Position numbers and translations under genes: made by a program. From Marchantia polymorpha subsp. ruderalis (taxonomy: Eukaryota; Streptophyta; Marchantiopsida; Marchantiales; Marchantiaceae), in assembly GCA_037833965.1 (NCBI GenBank), contig AP031353.1:12526501-12590500 (forward strand): a stretch of DNA of 64,000 nt, given 5' to 3'. The notes below the pieces were generated by a model that worked only from the letters and a program-made list of their open reading frames with translations, ran no database searches and was not told where the DNA came from. This document shows, one piece after another, positions 37,046 through 49,600 of this stretch (positions within the stretch are counted from its first letter, which is position 1; every line of letters starts with the position of its first letter).

Positions 37046-38239
37046 ATACTAGGTATAGCTCACTATATTCTATATTATATACATCTTGATTAACTTCTTT
37101 TTTGGTTTTTAATAAGTTAGATAGTTATACACAAATAATTTGATTTTTTTTAAGCTTTTTTCAAATAAAATATAATACTTGTTATTGAAATTTGATATCA
37201 AAGATGAGAGTTGAGTAAATTCAAGTAGTACATAGAACTAGAGATGAATGAAAAAAAATCATTCTCACAAATGACATGAGTAATAACATGAAGTGTTTGA
37301 AGAAACAAGATGATAACCATGAAATGTGAAGTAGTATATGACATAATCAAATAAAATTGACATGATAACTATTTGCTTAAGAAGCAAGGAGTCAAGTGCA
37401 AGTCAAAGACTATTGGTCTAAATAGAATGTTGAGGCCAAAATCATTTACATACAACAATAAAATTGTAGGAAAACTTGAAAATTGACATTGATTATTGTC
37501 ATATTACATTAAAAATCTTCAATTTTGAAGCAAATTTATGAATGTGATGATTATATTTTACTTTTGAATTTGTTAAACGACAATTTCATTGCAAATAATT
37601 GTCAAATAAATTATACGTCTCAAATGAGACGTACAATTTATCACTGTATCTTGGTCTCAAATGAGACAAAGAGACAACGAAGCTTTTGAACGAATCATGC
37701 TAAAACTATATTCTGATCTATATCTAAAAATGATCATTAACTTCATAATAGAGGTGTAAACTCTATGAGTATGTGACACAAATTTAGAAGTTGATTCTGA
37801 CTGTTCACATTTATCTCATTGATACATAGACTAACAAAGAATATCACTTTGATAAAATGAAAATTGTGAGAAAAATGAGTAGAATGTTTCCTTGAAGCTA
37901 ATGAATTTTAAGATAAAAAATTTTAATCAAAGTATTGAATATCACATTTGATGTGTTTGAAGATTTCTTGGTTTTCATAAATTTGGAGAGGAAATAGATA
38001 AATAGAGAAAAAAAGTTCATCTCTTGAGCTCAATAAACGAACAATATAAGTCATTATCATGTGTGTTGATTCATTGTGATAGGTAGAAAATCATTTATAA
38101 CAAATTTGTAAGTGTTTTTTTGAATGATAATTTGTAGTTGAAGATGAATTTTCATTTTTTTTATTCTATTTGTTTGATACAACATTGAATGTGTTTTGGA
38201 ATTGATCATATTCACCCATCATATGTTCATTATTGCCCA
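37046..38239. other. AT-rich tract leading into Copia remnant, plus strand
   Basis: No open frame is supported. A short inverted repeat at 37614-37622 and 37625-37633 (TACGTCTCA and its complement) is followed about 35 bp later by a second TCTCAAATGAGAC copy. Earlier Copia pol domains may be present but eroded beyond reading. Confidence 0.4.
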
Positions 38240-38520
38240 TTTGCTATGGACAAGATGAACAATTACATGTCAAATCGAGGATAGGATATGTTGGTGATGC
38301 ATTGGTGAAGATACTTGAAAATTATTAGGATTGAAGATATTTTGTTTGATGTCTCATAACACAATGTCAAATACTTGCTAGATTACATTGATGTTGACTA
38401 TAGATAACACATGGACAAGAGAAAATCTTAAACTGGGTATATGTTTAGAGTTGGGTGGTGAATCTATTAGTTGGAGCTAAAAATGTAGTTGCAGATTGTT
38501 ATTTGAAAATCTAAAAGTAT
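38240..38520 (+). pseudogene. Copia remnant on the plus strand (RT end/RNase H)
   Basis: One plus-strand frame, interrupted by stops, reads NNYMSNRG, HW-RYLK, DILFDVS, LDYIDVDYR, HMDKRKS-TGYMFRVGW and LELKM. These are in the same order as the Copia blocks RYMSNPGKxHW, RYLKGT, YVDADYAGD, DKRKSTTGYVF and ISWRSK. It is opposite in orientation to remnants 1 and 2, so it is an independent insertion. Confidence 0.8.
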
Positions 38521-41295
38521 CAACAAGAACTTTGTCTAACTCACCTTTACAATGACAAAAAAATCCGAACCTTAATTACGATTAAGTTGCGTGAGTTGAA
38601 ACCTACCTCAATTAGTAATAACAAGAAGATCTCTTGTCTTCAAACCTTGTCAACTATTTAAAAAAATGAAAAAAATGCCCTCATAATTGGATTCAAAAAT
38701 TTAATAAATTGGATAGGTTTGTCATAAAAACTCTATATTGCACATTTAAACTTTTTCTATCACATGTATGGATAGCGGGAAGGTTATGTTATGGAAGTTT
38801 AATGTGATGATTTTCACAGTCTCGAGTAAAGTAAACTGGCAATACTTGCAGAAGAGCTAAATACCCAACCTTCTCTATAGTCCATCTCTTCCGTTTAAAA
38901 ATGTTTTAACCGGAAGACAAACGAAGCGTACGAGAATGTACAAACGAAAATGTAAGTAGTGAAGTACTATGGTATCAACTGCTTTGGTTTCTCAACTTAG
39001 GATAGATAATAGGGACGTCTCAAATAGAATATACCATCTAAACCTTCAGATGAATCAAACTTACCAATCAAACAATCAGGCACAGCCGGGTTCAAGCATG
39101 ACTGTCGGGACGTCTAATTGAACCTCAAGGATTTGGGAAACGTAAAAGGAAAGAAAATTACTAACTTCTACGAGAGTCGCTCAACTCTCCGCTTTGGTGT
39201 TGTGAATGATGGACATTAAGCCTGCAATGTTAAAGGGGTTTTTGTACGGTACAGTAAAATGGATGCTCAATCAAAATACAACAATGGTCTTCCCCATTTC
39301 GTCAATCACAAAGAGCTTAGTCTCAAATTAATGGCAGGGCTTATCTTTTTGAAAGGGTTAGAGAACTTCCTCATGAAGCTGTTGAAAGATCCAAATATCT
39401 GAAGTAAGAACATCGAGGTGATTTCCAATGCATGCAGATAAGCTCTTAGTACTTGCTACGAAATCGCAAATTCCAAATTCTCCACATAAATTGCTTTGAT
39501 ATGTGTAAATTAAGATCGGAAGCGACTTTTGGATATGTGTTCGCTATTTTCAATGCTTTGTAATATCCTAGCAGTACGATCTCAACATGGATATACCAAA
39601 ATGGTGTCTCAAGGATTCTGACAAGGCCGAGATTCTCCAGAATAATCCCAAGAAAAATGATCTAAAGAAGAAATCAGAGGAATTCCGCATAAATTAATGT
39701 ATACAAAAGTCAGATCTACAGGTCATAACCCATTGCCAGATATGTTTCCATTCCCAGGTTCTACTGCATGATGTGACCTTGCAACTAACCCTCTTCTGTT
39801 ATGGAGTAGTTCAGATACAACAACCCTTTCTTTTCAGATTTTGAATCATTAGTGAAATTTGTCTCATACCCCCCCCCCCCCCCCCCCCCCCCTCCTCTTC
39901 CGTTCATTCAAAAAGATGATACCCACCATTGGGAACAACTCTCAGTCGTCCTCTAAATCAAAGTCTACATACAAATAAATAATAACATATATGATCACGT
40001 TCACAGTAAAAAAATGTCATATGAAGTAACGTTCTTACGTGCTAAACAAACCAAGCCGCCGAAGGAACAAAATGCGTAGAAAATCGTGAAGATGAGGAGA
40101 GTAAATAATTAAATATTGTGTAGCAAGAGGATAGAGGAAATTAAAGAAATTCCCTTGATGACGGAGACTAGGCGAAGTATTGAAGACCTCACATCTAGAT
40201 TTAGCGATAAAAGTTCTAACAACGCGCTGACATGGAACTTTCCAATCTCGGATTGACAATTGTTTCCACTGGAAAATCTGCAAAGTTCCCAAGTGCATGA
40301 AGATCCGGCAATGGGTCAATCCAGACCGATGGTCAACTGGCAGTTCCAATACACTGCCCGTGCATTACTTCGTATTGCATATTTTATATAATAAACTAAA
40401 GAAACTCATTGTAAATGTGACAGAATATAGTAATTTCATAGTACAAAATGAAATAACCAAAATAATCACAAAGTCTTACATGGATAAAACAAAACAGGTA
40501 ACATGAGCTATGTACTGATGGCATCGCAAGGAAAAATATGACATATCACATTTAACTAGCTCTAAACAGTTAAGAAATATCTTCAGTGAGTGTATTTTCA
40601 TTGATGTAAATCATAAGATGTTGTAACTATTTTAAATATGTAGTAAAATTCTTGAAAACCAATTGTAAACGTTTTCTAACATGAATTGAATGCTAAATCT
40701 ACATTCGTATTTGTCATTTAAACATTATAAACACCATATCCATACTGACACCATAGATAAATCTAGATTATAAATGTCAATGAGTCATTCACAAACACTT
40801 ATGAAAAATGTACATATGAAGATGCCAAACACAAATGCTTTTCATATATGTACAAGAGGTACATACTGAGAAGAAAAAAAAATCATGAATATTCATGTAC
40901 AAAGGAAATGATCAAATATCCATGTTCAAGTAAATATGAATATTCATATATTCCTATTTACAATAGAGTTCTCGAAAATAAAAATGGAGATCATAATGAA
41001 AAAACAATGATGTTGAGATTGAAGTAATTTAGATTATTAAGTATCTATAGAGAAAGAAAAAGAAATAGAAAATCCGATCAAGCCATTCGATAATGAAATA
41101 ATACTTGAGACTATCATTAGAGGAAAATTTGTACTGCATCGTCTACAACATTTGAAAGATCAAGATCAACGATAACATTTAATGTCACATCATTTAACAA
41201 GATCACTAGTTTATTAAACATTGGTCAGTGATTTTTGTTCAGCAACATACACCATACAGAATGTACATAATCACACTTGTGTAGATTATATCCAA
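38521..41295. other. Mixed tract with no recognised gene
   Basis: Composition rises between about 38760 and 40350 and is AT-rich again to 41290. The frame 40035-40349 (-) matches no family I know. No splice pattern or RNA gene could be supported. Confidence 0.4.
39869..39892. repeat. Run of 24 consecutive C
   Basis: A C24 homopolymer directly followed by a CT-rich stretch (TCCTCTTCC). The run length is likely polymorphic or uncertain in the assembly. Confidence 0.95.
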
Positions 41296-41355
41296 GTAGC
41301 AGTGGTGGATTCGAGGTGTATACCCTATACACCTCGAATCCACAATGTAGCAGTG
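41296..41355. mobile_element. Tiny fold-back element with a 9-bp flanking direct repeat
   Basis: Perfect 18-bp arms (41305-41322 and 41326-41343) surround a three-base loop. The hairpin and three further bases are bracketed by the same nine bases, GTAGCAGTG, at 41296-41304 and 41347-41355. A 9-bp direct repeat around an inverted repeat is the footprint expected of a Mutator-type insertion. The element has no coding capacity. It sits at the border between the AT-rich tract and the VARICOSE upstream region. Confidence 0.7.
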
Positions 41356-42219
41356 ACTAAAAGGTGGGGTATGATATTGTAGTGCAAAGGTACCCGAGAA
41401 CCACAATCGCCATTACTTCGAACACGTAAATAGAAACAGATGATTCGGCCGCTTTCACCGAGATGCCAGATGGACAAGTCATTGCCGATGATCGGAGAAC
41501 AACTCTGCAGCACCGAACGGAAAGAACGAGAGGTGAACTTCTTGCGAACCGTCGTCTTGTGGTGCACGTTGCAAGATCTGTGAAACTCGACGGACGGAGA
41601 AGGAGCGGTGGGGAAGTGGGCGTCCATCCAGGAAACCCGAGCGGGGCAGAGACGGTAACCATGGAGGTCGGGCGGGTCAGGGGGCGGACAAATGCGTTGG
41701 AATGGATTGAATGATAGAAGGCAGGAGCGGAAGGGTAAGGCAGAGCGGCACGGGGATCGAGAAAGAGGAATGGGGACCCGGGCACACCACCAACAAACAA
41801 TCCTAAAATAGGAAGGGAAATGGTTTAAAAACAGGCAACAGGAATCCGTCCATGACATGCAGAGCCGCGGATGACATCCGCGATGGGGTGGGTCACATGG
41901 TAAAAGCACGGCCGAGGAGCACAGGATGGGAGAATTACCAGCGGTCGTTCTTGTGCGGGCCGCGGGCCTTCGTTAGAGTGACCGAGCAAACCCTAAGGCA
42001 AATGGCACCATTGATGGCAGAATAGCACTCGACTCGGGCAAGGCAAAGCTCCGTGAAGTGCGGTTCCGTCGGATCCGTCATCGGACGACGGTCACTGGCG
42101 CAAGTAAACCGAAGACGCACTGCTCCCGGGTTTCAATTTCCAAGAGCCTGGCCTTCCACATTTTATTGCTGTTGTTGCGTTCGAGCACGCCATCGATTCG
42201 TTCGTTTGCGCTGAGGAGC

Positions 42220-42264
<45 letters not shown>

Positions 42265-43616
42265 GAGGAGAAACGAGTGTGGTGTCGTTGTGGGTTGAAG
42301 AGGCGGAGGAGGATGATGTAGTAGTAGTAGTAGTCGTTGTCTTCATATAAGCAATTCATTTGACACACCGACTGTTGGAGGTGTGAAGTGGAGATTCGTG
42401 TTGCGTGGTTCTCCATCGCACTCCAAGCCCCGAGTAGTAGCTGCAGGTTCCGAGTCACGTGCTCGTTCCTCTCACCGATTGGGGGAATAATATTAATTTC
42501 TAGGTTAAGAGGTCAATATCGATTCCTTCTCACTCTCTTTTAAACATCTGCCAATTTGTCTGTGTAGTAGTGGTTTGGAGTGACGTCTGGTGCGTTGTTC
42601 ATGTCAATGTGCGTTTGAGTGATTGAGAGCACAGAGTGCGAGAGAGAGGGATAGAGAGATGAGTCGTCGACGCGAACCGATGTGCGCGCATTGAGGTTGG
42701 TTGGTCGAAGTAAACGGAGGGAGAGGTATCCTTCGGCAGTGAGGGGATAGGAGGAGAAGAGGCGACAGACAGGTAGAGGCGAGGTCGAGGCTGGATGTGA
42801 AGGATGGGGTGCTTAGTCGATGCATGAAATATCGATGAGGAGATTTGCCGTATTCTTCTGGACGCGGAGAATTTGGCAGGTCGGGTGAAATCTTAGGTTG
42901 TGGATCAGGAGTTGGAAGCCTTGGCGCACAAATTGTGGGTGTTAGGCCTCGTAGTGTAGGTAGGATAGCTGACCGGCGACTTTGAGAAGGGGGAGGTTTT
43001 ATCAAGTGCTTGCAATTTGTTGCGCACGCAATTCCTTCACGGTCCAGAATGTTTTCAGCATTTTGTGGTTCTTAATTATTCCATCGAAAGGCAGCCTATG
43101 CTTTCACGTCGCTCGTGGGAACTCGTTGTCGCAACTGTGTGTCTCTCAGTGTCGTCCAACGCGTCGCGTTTGTAGTTTTTATAGCGAAGGTGCAGGGATG
43201 ATATGCAATTGTCTTAGCTGCTAGCATTACCGACGAGAGCAGGGCCTCCCGTTATACCAGATCATCTACTGTCTACAATATGTGTCGATTGATTTGTGTA
43301 ACTAGCTAGATGATGTATGGTCGTCTGCTGTGGGTATGGTTGGCGGGTCGTCTTTTCTGGTTTGATGTATGTGGATGTGGCATATCTCTATGTGATCGTA
43401 GCTGAGAGGGTAAGCAGATACCGTCTCGCAAGATGCAAGCTTAGAGTTACTGAGAACTATCGGTGATGTCTTCGAGCTGACCTGTAGAAACTGCTGATCG
43501 AATTCACGCCCTATGGCTTACAGCTGCTCATCTGTTCCCCATAGAACTGACATTATATTTCTTCCTCTGCGCAGCCATAGGCCTTGCAATATTTGGAGCT
43601 GGTGGACATTTATGCA
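41356..43616 (+). promoter_or_regulatory. Upstream region and probable spliced 5' leader of VARICOSE
   Basis: Composition rises to that of the gene islands. 42223-42260 is a GA dinucleotide run followed by GGA and, at 42318-42332, GTA triplets; GA runs are common in plant core promoters and leaders. A GCGCAG acceptor-like site at 43569-43574, shortly before the ATG at 43617, suggests an intron in the leader. The 194-codon minus-strand frame 41325-41909 and frames over the GA run are judged shadows. No other gene was found. Confidence 0.45.
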
Positions 43617-46600
43617 ATGGGAACCTCCGGACCCTCGGGAGGATTTGACATTCAGAACTTTTTCAAGACACCGCCCCCGTCATCGCTTTCATCTTATACT
43701 CCGCCTTCAGCACCCTACCCCCCTCCCAATCACCCCTATCAAACTTCGTCCTCTCACCCTTATCCCCTAAACAATTTTGCTCCGTCGAACTCATATACCT
43801 CTGGAAATAGTTTTACCTCACTTCCGGGTTCATACCCTTACAACTCGCAACAAACTCCAGGAATTCAATCACCAGGTCCTTACAACTCTCAACAAACAGC
43901 AGGGATGTATCATCCGTACATGCATTACCCTCAAGATCATGGACCTCGACCTCCACCATATCCGGCGTCTCCTTACCCAACGACTTCATACGCCCCACCT
44001 GGACCTCAGCATGGGACATTTTCCCAGTCGCAATATTCTTCTAGTCAGACTCAGGCCCAAACTTTCAGTCAGTCGCAGTCTTCCTCCACTTCGAATACGA
44101 CCAGTGCACAATCTGGCTCCCAAGTTTCCGCCCCAACTACCTCAGTACCGCCACCCCCGCCCGTTCATGCCCCTAGTCCGGTTTCGAGCCCTCCCTTAGA
44201 TGGTGCACACCTTATGGCCCTTCTTACTACCCAATCTTCAGCTGAAGTGACTACTAGCAAGGAAGAAACATCCGCAATGCTTTTGGGACCTCCCAGTATG
44301 CTCGAGGTTTCTACCCCAGGAATCATACCTTCGGACACCTCACAGGTTGTTTCTCCGGAAGTTTCTGTTCCCCCTCCTGCGATAGCGCCAGCCTTACCAA
44401 CGGCTCCTCCTGTGAACTTGGCCCCAACTCCCTCAAGGCTACCCGGGAGCAAGCCTCCACGAGGGCGGTCTTTGAAAGGTGAACAGGTGGTTTATGATGT
44501 GGATGTGCGACATAATGGGGAGGCTCAACCACAACTAGAAGTGTCTCCCATCACTGTCTACGGTTCCGACCCTGTCTTGGTACTCGGACGTCAGATTGCT
44601 GTGAACAGGAGTTACATTTGTTATGGTCTACGAGCTGGAACAATCCGCATTCTGAACATCAATACTGCTTTGCGTGTCCTACTTCGTGGGCACTCGCAGG
44701 TGAGCTATTCGATCCCACTTAATTATTTCGGATAAATAAATTCTGACGAGCTGACTAATATATCAGATGGTGTAATTAAATTTTCCTAATTAGCTGCGCC
44801 AGGCAGCTAAGGCAGGTCATCAGTTATTAGAAGTGTTTATTGCCGATTCCTTTCTGAACTTGACAACGTCGTCGTCTTATGTGCGTCTGTGTGGATTTCC
44901 CCGTTTCTCGCATGCAGAGGGTAACAGACATGGTGTTTTTTGCTGAGGATGTGCATCTCCTCGCGAGGTGAGGCTGATTTAGCAGATGTGCCGTTTGAAG
45001 TTGTATTTTGTATTTAATGTTTGAAAGCGCATGTACTCTTTTTTATGATAGGGTCATCTTCAAGTGTGTTTGTTGCAAGTCACATATTCCAGTAGTTTTT
45101 AAAGTCATCTCTTCTCTCAATGTTGCTCGAGTTTTTCAAATGTAGTCTACGGAGTATCATTTTATATGCGAGAACAGTGAACACATCTTATAAGTTATGT
45201 TGTAGTGCTTAGGAAATTACTGATATTATGTGGATTTTTCATGATTTTTTGACCGCAGTGCTAGCACAGACGGTCGAGTATTTGTGCGGAAAATTGTGGA
45301 AGGGACATCTGATGACGGAAGGATGGAAATCAAAGACCATATTCTTGTAGCTATGCAGATTCTCGGAGACTGGGAGTCGGTGCACCCACGGGTTTGTTGG
45401 CACTCTCAGATGCCGGTTAGTGCCCTCATTCTTCGGTTAATTTATCTGCAAAATGAAGGCTATTGGTTGAGAGAATTAACTTTCATGCGAGTATATTAGC
45501 TTCAATCACCCACGAGGAATGCATGTGTCCCCATTCTGGTATCGGCATTGAATATAGACGTGCCGTTTTTTTAAAACTTCATGGTTCGTTGAACTACCTT
45601 ATGGATAATGGAATTCTGGTGTTTATAAAACTGCCCATGCTCTAGAACCTCAACCAGCCTTGAAGCTCACTTCTCCTGTTGGCGATGCAGGATCTTTTGG
45701 TGGTGGGCATTGGCAAGTATGTCCTAACAATTGACCTGAATAAGCTCAGGGCTAATGCACCTTCTGGTGGTTTCACGGCAGAGGATCCTTTAGTTTGCCA
45801 TGTGAACAATCCACTGGAAGGGGTACACGTAGTCGGGGAACACAACGCGGATGTTACAGATTTGTCAGTTCCTTTGTGGATTCCAACTTGCTTCGCATCT
45901 GCGTCCCAAGACGGAACGGTAATAGCTTATATCTCTCGAAATGATACCACCCATGTCATAACTGTAATGCCAAGTCTGCAAATTTTTGTCGTACGAAAAT
46001 AGTTTATGTCTCTTTATGACTGATCTTGCAGATATTACTTGAATAGTCAGACATTATAGATGAGAAGATATCTCAACACATATCATCTTACATATAGAGT
46101 ACATATTGATTGTTCCTAATTTCACAGAAAATTTGTTCCGGATTGTTACTTTCTACTTTTATCTAGATTGAAACTCACGTCAAAAAACTTGATTAGATTG
46201 CTTCGATAGTACTGTCTTAAATTTTTTTACGGAGGCTTTTTGTTGATGGTATGATGGTTTGGTCAATCTTACCACACGAAGTCAGTTAACTTACTGTATG
46301 GAACAATATGAAGACTTATCATTTGCTTCTGTTGCAGGTGAGGATCTGGGGAGATAAGAATATGAATCCGTTATCTGTCTTTGTTCCACACCATAAGCAG
46401 CCAGTGAACTCTGTTGCTTTCGTCTCCGCCCCTCGGCGTCCTGACCATGCGGTTTTGGTTACTGCGGTATGGATTCCCCTAACCTTGTATGTATATGTGT
46501 TTTAGGATTATATGTTGCACCTTCATTTTGTTTTTAAGTTCCGTTGTTCATTTCCGATTTCATTATAAATGAATTTGTCATCAAGGTTATCACGAAGGAT

Positions 46601-49600
46601 TTACTGGATGTCTAGAATAGACTAGTCATCGTAACAATAAAAGGTTCGTACTTCTCACATCGTATGAACTTCTCTCAGGGTCCTTACAACCGGGAGCTGA
46701 AGCTGTGGGCGCAATCAACAGCCGATGGACTACCTTCCAAACCTGGTGGTGGTAACTGGCAGTGCATACAAACATTAGAGCTCAAGAGTTCTGCTTCGGA
46801 AGGATGGGTAGACAAAGCTTTCTTCAATCAAGTCCTAGTTGTGCCCCGGGCTAGCCTTATATTACTGGCAAATGCAAAGAAAAATGCAATCTATGTTGTG
46901 CATTTGGAATTTGGATCGACAGCTGCAGCTACCCGGATGGATTATCTTGCCGAGTTTTCAGTTACAATGCCTATACTGAGCTTGACTGCAACAAGCGAGG
47001 GTGTTTCGGATGGTGAAGGCACAGTTCAAGTATATTGTGTTCAGACACAAGCCATTCAGCAGTATGCACTTGATTTGTGTCAGTGTCTGCCTCCTCCAGA
47101 GGAGCCCTCCATAGACATTGCAGCCGCCTTAGACAAGAGTCTCATGGGATCACAAGTCAGCAGTCCACTTGCGGGTCAAACTTTTACTCATGTAGATTCT
47201 GGGTACCCAACTATACTGAACGAACTGACAACAGTGTCGATGACGACAAATTCTGTCACAGCAGGTCCCAGTGGTAGTCCTGCAGGTCCCAGTGTGGGCT
47301 CTGCATTTACTAACCAAACAGACGTATCGACTTCCTATGAACAAAGCAGTTCATTTTCTGAGGCTTCAGTCCTCCTAGAGCCTAAGGTCTCGACCAAACA
47401 TCAGGCTATTGAAGCCGATTTGTCAGAAACAAATGACGCTCTTAGTCGCTTCAATGATGCACCTAGTGCCCCAAGTGTGCGTCCTGTTAGTCCAGCCCAG
47501 CTGCCCCCGTTTTTGAAGAGGCAGTCTCAGTCGGATAGCCCAACGAAGGTTTCTGAAGATGGATATGTATTGGTTTCCGCAAGTTCAGCAGGATCAGGAG
47601 GTTCCCCGGAGCAGCCCGACAATGGTTTAGTCCAGGAGCAACCGCCAGTAGAATCGTTATTGACAGAAGTAGGTGGATTGGATTCGGTGTCCACTACCTC
47701 TCAAGGTGGAGATGAGGTATTTGAGAAAGATGAAGATGCCGTGTTGGGTGCAACATCAAAGAGTGGCAAGTCATTGACTGCACAGCAAAAATCGAACTCA
47801 GGTCCTGTTCATCTGATCACTCCCTCAGAGCTGATGTCCATGGTAGCTCGGTCAAAGGCCTCTGAAGTAGATAGCAATGTGCCCACCTCTCCTCCTGCTA
47901 CTGGAGCGGATGCTTGTAAATTAGAAGCAAGTACTGATGAGGAGATTCCTACTTCGGATGCAGAACGTTTGAGAACAGAGCTCATTGTCACGACGGAGAG
48001 TAGTCTTGTCCAGCCAGAGAGTGCTGGTGTAAGGGACGGAGGGTACGATGAAATATCAGTTATGATGCCGGACGTGAAGGAAAAGATACAAGTCTCTTCG
48101 AGCTTAGAGTTCAGTAGTAAAGAATTTAGCTGGGACGGAAATGCTCCAGGTGAAACTGTCCCCGGTGATGAAGTTCTACAAGTTGAGGATGGCGACATTC
48201 TAGACGAGAGGGAGCATCTGACAAGTTCACCTGCGGAAGAAGCACAAGAGCAAGTGAAAGATCTTAGTGTCAAAGTGGGAGAGGCAACATCAGGTGCCAT
48301 AGTACCTTCACAGTCACCAGCTGTGGTCAAGGGAAGGAAAAACAAAAACAAGACCAACGTGGGTGCTGCAGGTGTAGGTTCGGTTCCCCCTGTCTCACTG
48401 TCGTCACCATTGGCGATATCTGTTTCTACTGCGGGGAATTCTACTACCTCTGAAGGAGAAAGTAGTACGACTGCAAATATTGTTCCGTCGGATGCAGGTT
48501 TGGCGTACCAAGTGGCGAGTATGCAAGAGTCAATCTCTCAGGTCAGTAATTTGTAATCTTACCCAAGCGTTTACTATGACATAATCTGACCGATGCTTTT
48601 GTCTTGAATTTCTTAAACCATATGCGTAACTTGCAGAAAGCTTTATATATCAGCAAATGATCGTCGCTTTCAGTTCGATTATGATTTGTTCTCTTAGTCT
48701 TCCGATTTCAGTAGCCTCTTCCTGATTCTGTCATATCATCACTCTTTCTACCTGTAAGGTTACCTGCATGCGCTGCGTCTACCTGCTTGCTATGAGCCGA
48801 TCGTCTTGCCTTTTGCACTTTTGCAGCCTTTGTTGACACTTACGTTCACACTGCATGACTTCTTGATACACCTCTCTAGACCTGGTTGTGCCCCTTCTAG
48901 CTGAAGTCGAAGTGGGTCTTTCTCACCTCCACATGAAGTTGACTCGAACCAAAGCGGCAAAAATATTGTCAGAAATCGAGTTCAAATTGCTCAATGGTGC
49001 CTTCGAAAACTGTGCACAATCGGTGGACTTTAGGCTCACCGCTCTCCTCTCGTTGGAATTCCTTGGACTTTCATGTGCTTTATCGGTTTGTAATAGATTC
49101 ATGTTTTTTGTTAACCTCACTGCTGGTCTTCGTTGTTGTTCCTGATGCGGATGATCATGCTTACTAATCACCTTGGTTCACTATGCATATTGATCAATGA
49201 ACTACAGACTTTCCTTTTTATTTCCTTGTCATCACTGTGACTCCTCTTGTCTCTTGGCACACAATCCAGCGTCCTTGGCAAATATTCTCGGCAGTGTCTG
49301 TACAGTTCATTTGTCTTCGAGCTTTATACCAGTCAAGCTAAAAGTGCTATAAGTTTCTGGCTTTGTATGGTTACTAGGTGTAATACCAGACTTGCGTTTA
49401 GCATATCTCAAATTTTGAGTTTTAGAAAGCATATCATGATGAGCCCTCTGGTGCTGTAAGTCTATGTATTTATGCTGTCGTATATCCTCTATGGTGTAGT
49501 TGGTCGCAATGCATAAGGAGCTTCAGAAGCAGATGACTGTTATGGTGGCCATCCCTGTATCCAAAGAAGGAAAGAGAATGGAGAGTGCCCTAGGTCAGCG

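Noticed and set aside
41325-41909. 194-codon minus-strand open frame with many Cys and Pro
   Set aside because: It overlaps other long frames in the GC-rich upstream region of VARICOSE, has no recognisable domain and fits a composition shadow.
42058-42458. Frames reading long Glu-Arg or Ser-Leu runs
   Set aside because: Direct translations of the GA and GTA microsatellites.
48888-49145. Extra VARICOSE exon
   Set aside because: Flanking exons already join in frame and match the family sequence across the junction (ESISQ to [12 protein letters not shown]).
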